Below are positions 1-6,437 of a stretch of 10,756 nucleotides of DNA, piece after piece. The position numbers were made by a program, and so were the translations under genes. Each line of letters starts with the position of its first letter. Within the stretch, counting starts at the first letter, position 1. The notes beneath the pieces were generated by a model. The model saw nothing but the letters and a program-made list of their open reading frames with translations. It was not told the origin of the DNA and did not search any database. Source of the DNA: Deltaproteobacteria bacterium (lineage in GTDB: Bacteria; Desulfobacterota; Binatia; UBA9968; CAXXLF01); the NCBI GenBank assembly GCA_022571535.1, contig JACZXR010000035.1:1-10756 (forward strand), in the 5' to 3' direction.

Positions 1-155
1 CCGTCGTATTCAGCCACAACCGTGGTCGCGGGGTCGGCCTTATCAAGCACGACGGTCTCGACCCCGGCGCCGGCCAAGGCCACGCCGAGAGTCAGGCCGA
101 CCATGCCGCCGCCATGGATCAGAACTTCGGCTTCGGATGAATCTTGGCTTGCCAT
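1..155 (-). CDS. UbiH/Coq6-family FAD-dependent hydroxylase, N-terminal part (runs off left edge)
   Basis: Reading the minus strand from the ATG at 155 gives 51 residues with no stop up to the window edge. Residues 11-38 form a Rossmann nucleotide-binding start: a short hydrophobic strand (VLIH), the GxGxxG glycines at G15, G17 and G20, a helix rich in Ala/Gly/Leu, and a second strand (TVVLD) ending in acidic D38. This is the ADP-binding fold of class A flavin monooxygenases, and the following DPAT and terminal DG resemble the UbiH/UbiF/Coq6 group, which hydroxylates the ubiquinone ring at the membrane. Only about an eighth of a ~400-residue protein is visible, so another aromatic-ring FAD hydroxylase is possible. 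No strong ribosome binding site is seen upstream; a GAGG lies about 15 bases before the ATG. It is transcribed away from the rest of the window and differs from it in composition, so I infer it is not part of the catabolic cluster. Confidence 0.72.
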   Translation of the reverse strand, partial: MASQDSSEAEVLIHGGGMVGLTLGVALAGAGVETVVLDKADPATTVVAEYD

Positions 156-533
156 GGTCTCAGAATCGCCCCTCGGCACGCCTCTGTCTAGAGCAATATC
201 CGGAGCGGTGGTATAATACCAAGGAGCAGTGATAAAGACCCATAGAGATCGTGTCCGCTTATTCCCGGGTGAGGTCGGGAGCCGCGAGCGATGCCCCCAT
301 AGCATACATATGCATCGGTTAGGCTTCCTGACGCACTCCGGGGGTGAGCGGACGCGACCGCAGGCGGCTTCCCGAGGCTTTCGGACGTCGTTCCGCCCGC
401 CTTACGATGCCCAAGGCATCGCGGCGCCGCGCGCGCCTAGCCGAAAACCACGGGAAGCCGTCTCTATGGGCCTTTATTAACGACCCTTGGTATAATTGCC
501 AGCCTCGCGGGCGGCCTGCTGTTCACCCTGGTC
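156..533. other. Gene-poor stretch between the flavin hydroxylase and the membrane-protein frame
   Basis: I see no convincing gene here. A GTG-started frame (229-480) and an overlapping ATG-started frame (344-622) are rich in Arg, Pro and Ser, as expected of random high-GC frames, and match no family I know. An AAGGAG at 221-226 lies only 2 bases from the GTG at 229, too close for a normal ribosome binding site. The stretch does hold a TATAAT palindrome at 209-221. From the stop at 438 onward, the frame of the downstream membrane protein is open, so 441-533 may be decayed or translated sequence of that gene. Confidence 0.4.
209..221. promoter_or_regulatory. Perfect inverted repeat containing an extended -10 (TGGTATAAT)
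   Basis: TGGTATAATACCA has perfect 6-base arms around one central base. Its plus strand carries a consensus TATAAT preceded by TG one base earlier, an extended -10 arrangement. No good -35 is seen 17 bases upstream. It lies about 54 bases upstream of the flavin hydroxylase start, so it could be that gene's operator or a plus-strand promoter. A second TGGTATAAT occurs at 488-496. AT-rich palindromes of this size can arise by chance. Confidence 0.25.
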
Positions 534-1046
534 ATGGTGGCAACAGGGACTCTATCGAGTGTGGCAAGCTTGGTCGGTGGCACTTCGCCCGTTCTAGGCT
601 TCATTGTCCACATGTGCATTAGCGCCATTATAGGCATGAGCTACGGCCTGCTTTTCCGTCACGAAGCACCCGACTTCGGATCGGGCCTGGCCTGGGGTCT
701 GATCTATGGCTTGATCTGGTGGTTCCTTGGCCCACTGACCCTAATGCCCATTCTGCTCGGTGGGTCAGTAACATGGACCATCACAGCCGCCAGCGCCCTG
801 TTGCCATCACTCATTGGACATTTAATCTACGGTGCAGCAACGGCCTTCGCCTTCCTCATGCTAGAGCGCCGCCACGCCGAGTGGCTGTTGTTGGACCCCA
901 GGTTTGCCGCCCGGGAGGCACGCCGCCGCCGCCAGGTAGGTACGCCCGCACCTGCGCTTTGGCTCTTTGCGTTAGGCCTGGGGGTGTTGCTGCCAATTCT
1001 CCTTAGTGTCACCACTCAGATTAATATTCCCACGAGCGGTTATTGA
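534..1046 (+). CDS. Multi-pass membrane protein, unknown function, probably 5'-truncated
   Basis: The 170-residue frame has about four hydrophobic segments (residues ~20-42, 50-76, 83-110 and 140-159) with glycine- and tryptophan-rich helices and a basic loop at ~111-135 containing an Arg cluster. It is almost certainly an inner-membrane protein; I recognise no catalytic motif and cannot name the family. The ATG at 534 is a poor start: there is no ribosome binding site, and the frame is open upstream to the stop at 438. The extra ~30 residues (441-533) include a further hydrophobic stretch running straight into the ATG. No ATG, GTG or TTG occurs in that upstream part. Either the protein starts within a membrane helix or, more likely, it is the remnant of a longer gene whose 5' end was lost or frameshifted. 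The segment at 140-159 resembles the upstream 441-533 segment in character, suggesting an internally repeated ancestor (inference). Confidence 0.5.
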   Translation: MVATGTLSSVASLVGGTSPVLGFIVHMCISAIIGMSYGLLFRHEAPDFGSGLAWGLIYGLIWWFLGPLTLMPILLGGSVTWTITAASALLPSLIGHLIYGAATAFAFLMLERRHAEWLLLDPRFAAREARRRRQVGTPAPALWLFALGLGVLLPILLSVTTQINIPTSGY

Positions 1047-1102
1047 ACTTCCAACTCGTTTGTTACCTTACACCAATCCACTTAGGGTTCTCCTACTGGA
1101 CC

Positions 1103-1143
1103 TAGGATCATTTCGCGAACTCCTCCCGGTTAGGTCATTTCGC
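1103..1143 (+). repeat. Imperfect direct repeat TAGG(A)TCATTTCGC, two copies
   Basis: Copies at 1103-1116 (with an extra A) and 1131-1143 share TCATTTCGC exactly, with starts 28 bases apart, in gene-free DNA upstream of the first VOC gene. This could be a pair of regulator binding sites or a chance or slippage repeat. Confidence 0.3.
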
Positions 1144-1146
1144 CCA

Positions 1147-1161
1147 GATTGGTCGCCAATC
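1147..1161. promoter_or_regulatory. Perfect inverted repeat, possible operator or small hairpin
   Basis: GATTGG and CCAATC form perfect 6-base arms around TCG, just after the direct repeat at 1103-1143 and about 155 bases upstream of the VOC gene at 1315. No T-run follows, so it is not an obvious terminator for the membrane-protein gene. An operator role is a guess. The rest of the 1047-1314 gap holds no gene that I can see. Confidence 0.25.
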
Positions 1162-1278
1162 ACCCGTCTGAAGGCAGTGACGCCAAAAACTTCGTTCGGA
1201 AATCCTGGCCAAAAGATGCTTGTCCAAACACCTGATAGCTGCTAGTTTTCACGTAAGGATCACCTGGCGCCATACCGT

Positions 1279-1295
1279 CAGAGATTTTAACTCTG
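1279..1295. promoter_or_regulatory. Inverted repeat directly upstream of the ribosome binding site
   Basis: CAGAG and CTCTG arms flank a 7-base AT-rich centre and end four bases before the AAGGAGGT ribosome binding site (1299-1306) of the VOC gene. In RNA it could form a weak 5-pair hairpin next to the ribosome site; in DNA it could be an operator. Confidence 0.2.
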
Positions 1296-1314
1296 TTTAA
1301 GGAGGTAACAAGCA

Positions 1315-1716
1315 ATGCCGTTGCTCGATCACGTAGGAGTGAAAGTGACAGATCTTGACCGTTCAATCAAGTTTTATACGGAGTTGTTCGGCTTCGAGCT
1401 GGTAGATCGCCGCATGCTTGGCAGTGGCGATGTTGAAGCAGCCGGCCTTAAGGTGGCAGACGATAGCTTGATTTTTCTGCTTTATAATCCTGATTTCGGT
1501 TCACACAGCCCGGAGGAACGGGGAGGCGTCGATCATTTCTGCTTGACCTTCAATCAGGAGACCTTTGAGTCGATTCTGGTCCGAATGAAAACGCTCAACG
1601 TCAGGAAGATCGGGGATGTAGTGAATCGAACCGGAGGGACAGGTCGTAGTCCATCCCAATATATTCTAGACCCGGACAACAATCAGATCGAGGTCAAGAC
1701 AGGGCCGTCCAAATAA
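1315..1716 (+). CDS. VOC-fold (glyoxalase/bleomycin-resistance/extradiol dioxygenase) protein
   Basis: 133 residues, the usual length of a single-domain VOC protein with two beta-alpha-beta-beta-beta modules. Visible family features: DHVGV with H6 at the end of the first strand, the LDRSIKFYTELFGFEL helix, VDHFCL with H74 opening the second module, and the closing motif LDPDNNQIEVK with E126. H6, H74 and E126 are three of the usual metal ligands. The fourth position, normally Glu, Gln or His in a strand near residues 52-56, falls in LIFLL with no ligand side chain, as in single-metal dioxygenase or epimerase-like members, but subtype cannot be assigned. The start has a strong AAGGAGGT eight bases upstream. 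Stop and next ATG are 51 bases apart, so it is likely cotranscribed with the MDR oxidoreductase. It may act on a ring-cleavage product or an alpha-keto acid or CoA intermediate (inference). Confidence 0.85.
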   Translation: MPLLDHVGVKVTDLDRSIKFYTELFGFELVDRRMLGSGDVEAAGLKVADDSLIFLLYNPDFGSHSPEERGGVDHFCLTFNQETFESILVRMKTLNVRKIGDVVNRTGGTGRSPSQYILDPDNNQIEVKTGPSK

Positions 1717-1767
1717 AGGGAGTAATGGACCGTAAAATACCAATTTGTAGCTGTAAAGGAGATCTCT

Positions 1768-2745
1768 ATGAAGGCAATTCGTATCTATAAGTTCGGTCCT
1801 ACCGAAGAGGTCCTCCAATACGAGGATATCCCGACTCCGAAGCCCGGGCCCGAGGAGATGCTGGTGAAAGTGGAGGCCGCATCCCTAAACCGGGCCGACC
1901 TGGGGCTGCGTAGCGGGAGCTACCGTATCGCTCCAGCGGATTTACCCATCATTCCAGGCAGGGAGTTTGCAGGGACCATAGTCTCCGTGGGCTCAGCAGT
2001 CCAAGAGTACCGGGTTAACCAACGAGTGGTAGCTCAGCCCGGGCTAGGAGGCTACGCTGAGTTTGCACTGGCAAAGGCCGACAAGACCCGCCCGGTGCCG
2101 GATGGGGTGGAGTCCGTGGTGGCCGCGGCCATGCCCACGATTTTTCTCACCGCCTGGTTCGCTCTGGTCCAGGATGCCGGGATGAAAGCGAGTGACCTGG
2201 TGCTGATTCAGGCAGGTGGTAGCGGTGTCGGCATCGCAGCTATTCAGATTGCCAAACACCTAGGGACACGGGTCATTACCACGGCAGGCACCGATGACAA
2301 GTGTAGACGGCTCCATGACCTAGGGGCAGACGAAACCATCAATTACACTGTTAAGGATTTCAAAAAAGAGGTGCTGCAACTCACCGGCGGCCGGGGAACC
2401 GACGTGGTACTGGAAATGGTAGGAGGCGACGTCTATACCAAGAGCCTGGAAGTCCTGGCTCCAAACGGTCGCCTAGTCTCAATCGGTGGGGCAGCGGGCG
2501 CAGGTCCCACCCCAGATTCGCTACCAACCCTGACCGAGGGCCGCAAGGTAAGTCGGTTTTCCATTACTTCGCTTCTGTCCTCCCATCCGGAGGCCTTCAC
2601 TCAGCTGGACACTTTTCTAGGCCTAGTCCAGCAAAAGAAGTTTCAGGTAGTGATAGGCCGCACCTTCCCGCTTGCGGAGGCGCGGGCGGCTCAGCGCCAT
2701 CTAGAAGGGCGGGAACACTTCGGCAAGGTGGTGCTGACGATCTAA
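1768..2745 (+). CDS. Zinc-independent MDR oxidoreductase, NAD(P)H:quinone reductase type
   Basis: 325 residues, typical for the quinone-oxidoreductase branch of the medium-chain dehydrogenase/reductase superfamily. The N-terminal catalytic domain shows EAASLNRADLGLRSG (residues ~36-50) and IPGREFAGTIVSVG (~62-75), and it lacks the catalytic and structural zinc cysteines of alcohol dehydrogenases. The cofactor-binding domain carries AGGSGVG at 149-155 followed by IQIAKHLG, a strand, and GADETINY at ~186-193, all characteristic. The C-terminal HFGKVVL is also typical. Such enzymes reduce quinones or enones with NADPH; the substrate is not predictable here. The start is supported by AAAGGAGA six bases upstream. 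It follows the VOC gene by 51 bases and converges with the COG2159 amidohydrolase, with only 20 bases between stop codons and no clear hairpin terminator. Confidence 0.9.
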   Translation: MKAIRIYKFGPTEEVLQYEDIPTPKPGPEEMLVKVEAASLNRADLGLRSGSYRIAPADLPIIPGREFAGTIVSVGSAVQEYRVNQRVVAQPGLGGYAEFALAKADKTRPVPDGVESVVAAAMPTIFLTAWFALVQDAGMKASDLVLIQAGGSGVGIAAIQIAKHLGTRVITTAGTDDKCRRLHDLGADETINYTVKDFKKEVLQLTGGRGTDVVLEMVGGDVYTKSLEVLAPNGRLVSIGGAAGAGPTPDSLPTLTEGRKVSRFSITSLLSSHPEAFTQLDTFLGLVQQKKFQVVIGRTFPLAEARAAQRHLEGREHFGKVVLTI

Positions 2746-2765
2746 TTCGGAGAGACCTTCCACCA

Positions 2766-3836
2766 TCAAGCGCCAATGCGGTAAAGCCTGTCCGCGTTTC
2801 GGCTCAGGACCGCCTCTTTGTCTGCATCCGTAAGATCGTCACGCTCCAACAGCTCGTCGATCTCGTGCCGGCAGCTCTCGGCACTAAAGACCTCGTGCGG
2901 AAAATCACTGGCAAAGAGAAAAGGCTCGCGACCAGCCCTCTTCACCGCAAATCCCAGGCCCACGTCATCACAGTCGAATCCGGCAAAGATTCTCCCCTCG
3001 CGGACGTGTCTCTTGAAATACTCACTTGCCTTCTCGCCGGTCTTCGGACCAACAAGGAGCTCTCCCTCGCGATCGACCTGAAGATGAGCGTCGTTGTAGG
3101 AGCGGTCTATCCGGTCCATGAAAAAGGGTACCCAGGCGGCCCCACCCTCGAGAAAGGCAACCCGAATGCCGGGAAACCGGTCAAAGATACCATGGGCAAG
3201 CATCCCCGCAGCCTGGATCATGATGCCAAAGGGATGTCCCAGGGCATGGACAGGATAATATGTGCTGAAACCGTCTAAGCCGAGGTGGTGATGGCATCCG
3301 CCGTGGACAGCCAGGCAACAGCCAAGCTTCTCCGCCTCTTCGTAGATCGGCCAGTAGACCTTCGCCCCCAGGTGACCCATTATGCCTTCGCCAGTAGAAG
3401 GTAACATGGCCCCGCACATCCCGAGCTCCTTGACAGCCCGGCGGAGCTCCTTCACTGCCTCCTCCACATCCTGGACCGGGATCAGGGCCATCCCCTTGAT
3501 CCTCGGGGTTGCATTGACAAACCGCTCGTGGAGCCAGTTGTTGTAAGCTCGGCAAGCTGCAATCGCCCACTCCACGGAGACAAACCGACCCACAGCCAGG
3601 CCGGCGCTGGGGTAAAGCACGGTCCACTCGATACCCGTACCATCCATAAACTCCAACCACTCTTTCGGGCCAGGGTTTCCCATTCCATCACGGTTTTTTC
3701 TCAGGTATTGGTAATGGAGATGGTCGAGAACGGGAAAGATTACGGACGACTGATTCCCTTTGGGCATGTATTTTGCAATTTCATCACCGTACGCATAATC
3801 ATTGATATGACCGTCAGCATCGATAATTCGCGTCAT
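2766..3836 (-). CDS. COG2159 (amidohydrolase 2) TIM-barrel hydrolase or decarboxylase
   Basis: 356 residues, normal for the ACMSD/gamma-resorcylate decarboxylase-related branch of the amidohydrolase superfamily. Candidate metal ligands in order: D8 and H10 in the opening IIDADGH, H178 in LAVHGG, H201 (or H197) in HALGHP, and D311 in ASDFPHE. FLEGGAAWVPFFMDRID at ~228-244 is the typical barrel-strand and helix signature of this group. The first motif is DxDxH rather than DxHxH, a variant common in this subgroup. Family members hydrolyse C-N or C-C bonds or decarboxylate aromatic and enoic acids, so it could handle a late intermediate. The start has AGGGGGAG about five bases upstream on the coding strand. 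It is the last gene of the four-gene minus-strand unit, 104 bases after the QueG-like gene, so a separate promoter is possible. A palindrome TGCCCGGGCA (3876-3885) lies in that gap. Confidence 0.87.
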   Translation of the reverse strand: MTRIIDADGHINDYAYGDEIAKYMPKGNQSSVIFPVLDHLHYQYLRKNRDGMGNPGPKEWLEFMDGTGIEWTVLYPSAGLAVGRFVSVEWAIAACRAYNNWLHERFVNATPRIKGMALIPVQDVEEAVKELRRAVKELGMCGAMLPSTGEGIMGHLGAKVYWPIYEEAEKLGCCLAVHGGCHHHLGLDGFSTYYPVHALGHPFGIMIQAAGMLAHGIFDRFPGIRVAFLEGGAAWVPFFMDRIDRSYNDAHLQVDREGELLVGPKTGEKASEYFKRHVREGRIFAGFDCDDVGLGFAVKRAGREPFLFASDFPHEVFSAESCRHEIDELLERDDLTDADKEAVLSRNADRLYRIGA

Positions 3837-3875
3837 GGTTCTCCCCCTCTCCTGATTAAAACTCTCTTGCTATTT

Positions 3876-3885
3876 TGCCCGGGCA
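3876..3885. promoter_or_regulatory. 10-base palindrome upstream of the COG2159 amidohydrolase
   Basis: TGCCCGGGCA is a perfect palindrome about 40 bases upstream of the amidohydrolase start, in the largest gap of the minus-strand unit. It could be an operator or promoter-proximal site. No matching -10/-35 pair was identified. Confidence 0.18.
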
Positions 3886-3940
3886 GATTGAAAGTACTCA
3901 AATTCCAAAAAACCATCTATACCCCATGATCAGAAATCCT

Positions 3941-4879
3941 TCAAGATTGCTTCCTCCGGCTTAACGTCTCGAGCGCTCTATCCCAGCTAGGAAATAGACG
4001 ATTCTTTGACCGGTGCAGCGCAGATTCCTTGGGTATTTTTCTCTCACGCGAACCCTTAAGAATCTGCTCAAAGAAGTCAAAACCAACCCCCGCCTCAGGC
4101 AAAAACTCCCCCCAATCCGTCAGGGGAATTTTTTCGTGGTTATAGGGACAAACCTCCTGACAGATATCGCAGCCAAAAGTCCACCCGGCCGCTTTGCTGA
4201 TCTCTTCTTCGGTGAGCGGGGATTTACGTTCGATCGTCTGGTAACTTATACACTGGGTTGTTCTCAAACTATAATTTTCACTGATGGCCTGTGTCGGGCA
4301 GGCATCGATACACAATCGGCACTGTCCGCAATCCCAAGCCAGGGGTTTATCTTTCTTAAAGGGATATGTCGTTAAAATAACACCGATAAAAAAGTATGAG
4401 CCCATTCCAGGCTTAATGACCATGGTGTTCTTACCGAGAAACCCTATTCCCGCCTTGATGGCAAGGCTTCTCTCCGCTATCGGCCTCGTATCCACGCCGC
4501 AGTAACAGGTAACGCCCGGATCTTCCTTTTTGATAAAGGACTCGATTTTCTTCAAACGATTAAGGACGACAATATGGTAGTCTCTCCCAACGGCGTATCT
4601 GGCAATTTTAAATCTGCCCGTTAAATGGCGGGCCCTTGTATTCTTGTAATTTTTGGTGAGAACAATAGCGGACTTCACATCTTTAAGAAGCAACGCTGGA
4701 TTTTCCTTGAACTTAAGATGCCTTTCTAAATAGTGCATATCCCCGCAGTTCCCATCTTTGAGCCACTCTTTATAGGAATCGATAGCACCCCCCACACTGG
4801 GATCAGTGAAGCGACAGTCATCGAATCCGACGGTCTCTGTCGCGAAGTGGTAAACGCTGTCCGTTAAGGAAACTTCCAT
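3941..4879 (-). CDS. Short QueG-like (COG1600) protein with two 4Fe-4S clusters
   Basis: 312 residues from the ATG at 4879. The protein matches the epoxyqueuosine reductase family, a cobalamin- and iron-sulfur-dependent reductase completing queuosine in tRNA. A central block has CGVDTRPIAERS with D130 (the family's catalytic Asp position), then AGIGFLGKNT and a GSYFFIG-type cobalamin-domain segment. Two ferredoxin-like motifs follow: C184, C187, C190, C194P, and C210 with C237, C240, C244P. All eight cysteines are intact. E. coli QueG has about 379 residues; the C-terminal HEAT-like extension that contacts tRNA is largely absent here. An upstream TTG at 4927 would add 16 residues, but GAGGG six bases before 4879 and the family N-terminus favour the ATG. 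It lies 83 bases after the cyclic amidohydrolase on the same strand, with no other queuosine gene visible, so a role in the catabolic pathway is possible. GC is low for the window. Confidence 0.87.
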   Translation of the reverse strand: MEVSLTDSVYHFATETVGFDDCRFTDPSVGGAIDSYKEWLKDGNCGDMHYLERHLKFKENPALLLKDVKSAIVLTKNYKNTRARHLTGRFKIARYAVGRDYHIVVLNRLKKIESFIKKEDPGVTCYCGVDTRPIAERSLAIKAGIGFLGKNTMVIKPGMGSYFFIGVILTTYPFKKDKPLAWDCGQCRLCIDACPTQAISENYSLRTTQCISYQTIERKSPLTEEEISKAAGWTFGCDICQEVCPYNHEKIPLTDWGEFLPEAGVGFDFFEQILKGSRERKIPKESALHRSKNRLFPSWDRALETLSRRKQS

Positions 4880-4885
4880 TTGATG

Positions 4886-4890
4886 CCCTC
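4886..4890 (-). promoter_or_regulatory. Ribosome binding site deciding the start of the QueG-like gene
   Basis: On the coding strand this reads GAGGG, six bases before the ATG at 4879. This favours the ATG over the in-frame TTG at 4927, which has no comparable site. Confidence 0.55.
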
Positions 4891-4962
4891 GTAAATTCTG
4901 TTTGGATATCTCCTCTGAGAACCGCAAGGATTCGCAGATCGGGTCATCCTGTGCAGGACTGT

Positions 4963-6420
4963 TTAAGATCCGCCCAGGGAACGTGGCTGATACCGGCCGA
5001 GGGGCTTCGAGACCATTTCCGGTCGTTTATCTCCATCGGCCCACTCTGCGATAATTTTCCCACGGAGCATCGTCATCACGGGCCAACCCTTCATCTCCCT
5101 TCCCTCCCAGAGAGTCCAGCCTGCTGCGGTGTGAACCATATCGCTGCTGACGGTGACCTTTCGGTCCAAATCTACCACAACGAGGTCCGCATCAGATCCA
5201 GGAGCAATCACTCCCTTCTTCGGATACAATCCAAAGATCCGGGCTGTATTCTCACAACAGACCTCAACCAGGCGCTGAAGGGTGATTCTACCCCCGTTAA
5301 CTCCATCGTTTAGCATCACGGGAAGAAGGGCTTCCCCTCGAGAAGGAAACCCGGTTCTGGTCGCCCATATATCCCCGGGAACCTCCATCTCTTCACGGGA
5401 CTTCGCTGTGTTGGTGTGATCGCTTCCAACTGTATCTATCCTTCCGTCGGCCAAGGCCTGCCAAAGAACTTCGATATCTTCAGCGCTACGCAGGGGGACG
5501 TTGATCCGCCAGGCATCTTCCGTCAAACTCAAATAATGAGTGCCCGTCTGCGCATAAACCGTAGCGCCGTCTGCCCGAGCTCGCGTGATTTCCTCTATTG
5601 TCTCAGGGGTTGTCGTGTGCTGAATATAAATTGGACACTTCGTTATCCGGGCATAATACGTATACGTGTGAACATGACCGGCTTCACAAAAATTCGGTGA
5701 CCGCTGATTCCAAACGCGATATTCCTTACGCCCGGCCTTTATCAGTCTCTCTTCAAAGATACGGGCAATCTCCCAATTTTCACAGTGCATACAGACTATG
5801 GCGGGCGGGCCTAGCTTGGCCACTGCCTCCATCCCGAGGTAAATCGTTCCATCATCATAACCAAAGTAACCCTGGCTCTTTCGGTTGGGCCAGTATTTGG
5901 CCGTTTGCTCCGGGCTCATCAAGTGAAGCTGATACTTAAAAGAAGTAATGCCAAATTCCTTCGCTAGTCGGGGAATTTCCAACGCATGTTCGTCCTTTAG
6001 AATCTTTGGCGTCAGAAAAAAATCGACCATTGATCGTGATTCTCCAAGATCCTTAAAAAGGTTAAATACCTCGCTATAAGGGACGACTTCCTCTTTACTC
6101 TTTTCCGCCTTATAGGGCTGCCCCATATTAGGACTGGGCTGCATGAATCCCCAAGTGGTGATTCCATAGGCGGCCGCACCCTTCGTTTCTGAGTCGAACT
6201 CATCACCGACCCAACGATGACTTCCAAAGTGTACCTCGGGATCCACCACCCCGGGGATAAGAATACGTCCTTTGAGGTCGATTATTTTTTGCGCCTGTGG
6301 GGCAGCGTCACCCTCCCCCACGGCGACGATCTTACCCTGATCCACTGCCACAAAGCCGTTTGCGACCCTGCCTTGACTAACTACCCTGCCGTTCTTAAAG
6401 AGAATCTCTACCTGTTCCAT
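4963..6420 (-). CDS. Cyclic amidohydrolase (hydantoinase/dihydroorotase/allantoinase family)
   Basis: 485 residues, in the range of D-hydantoinases and allantoinases. Residues 1-57 form the small beta-sandwich (ILFKNGRVV, VAVDQGKIVAVGEG) leading to IPGVVDPEVHFG, where the barrel begins. Candidate metal-site residues: E62 and H64, K162 in SFKYQL (the lysine normally carbamylated to bridge two metals), H212 in CMHCENWE, H268 in YIQHTT, and D334 in GSDHTN. E62 replaces the first His of the usual HxH. C-terminal GVIAPGSDADLVVVDL (~403-418) completes the beta-sandwich. Family members open cyclic amide or ureide rings such as hydantoins, dihydropyrimidines and allantoin. The gene starts 17 bases after the amidase stop, so the two are very likely cotranscribed, fitting ring opening followed by carbamoyl removal. 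The ribosome site is weak (GGGGTAG about 5 bases away). Dihydroorotase itself is less likely given the neighbours. Confidence 0.9.
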   Translation of the reverse strand: MEQVEILFKNGRVVSQGRVANGFVAVDQGKIVAVGEGDAAPQAQKIIDLKGRILIPGVVDPEVHFGSHRWVGDEFDSETKGAAAYGITTWGFMQPSPNMGQPYKAEKSKEEVVPYSEVFNLFKDLGESRSMVDFFLTPKILKDEHALEIPRLAKEFGITSFKYQLHLMSPEQTAKYWPNRKSQGYFGYDDGTIYLGMEAVAKLGPPAIVCMHCENWEIARIFEERLIKAGRKEYRVWNQRSPNFCEAGHVHTYTYYARITKCPIYIQHTTTPETIEEITRARADGATVYAQTGTHYLSLTEDAWRINVPLRSAEDIEVLWQALADGRIDTVGSDHTNTAKSREEMEVPGDIWATRTGFPSRGEALLPVMLNDGVNGGRITLQRLVEVCCENTARIFGLYPKKGVIAPGSDADLVVVDLDRKVTVSSDMVHTAAGWTLWEGREMKGWPVMTMLRGKIIAEWADGDKRPEMVSKPLGRYQPRSLGGS

Positions 6421-6437
6421 GTTACTACCCCATAGAT

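Noticed and set aside
229..480. 83-codon GTG-started frame
   Set aside because: Arg/Pro-rich translation typical of random GC-rich DNA; the AAGGAG is only two bases from the GTG.
3181..3660. 159-codon minus-strand frame inside the COG2159 gene
   Set aside because: Overlaps a well-supported gene in another frame; Gly/Pro/Arg-rich translation without family features.
4880..4927. TTG start for the QueG-like gene at 4927
   Set aside because: It would add 16 residues with no family similarity, while GAGGG sits six bases before the ATG at 4879.
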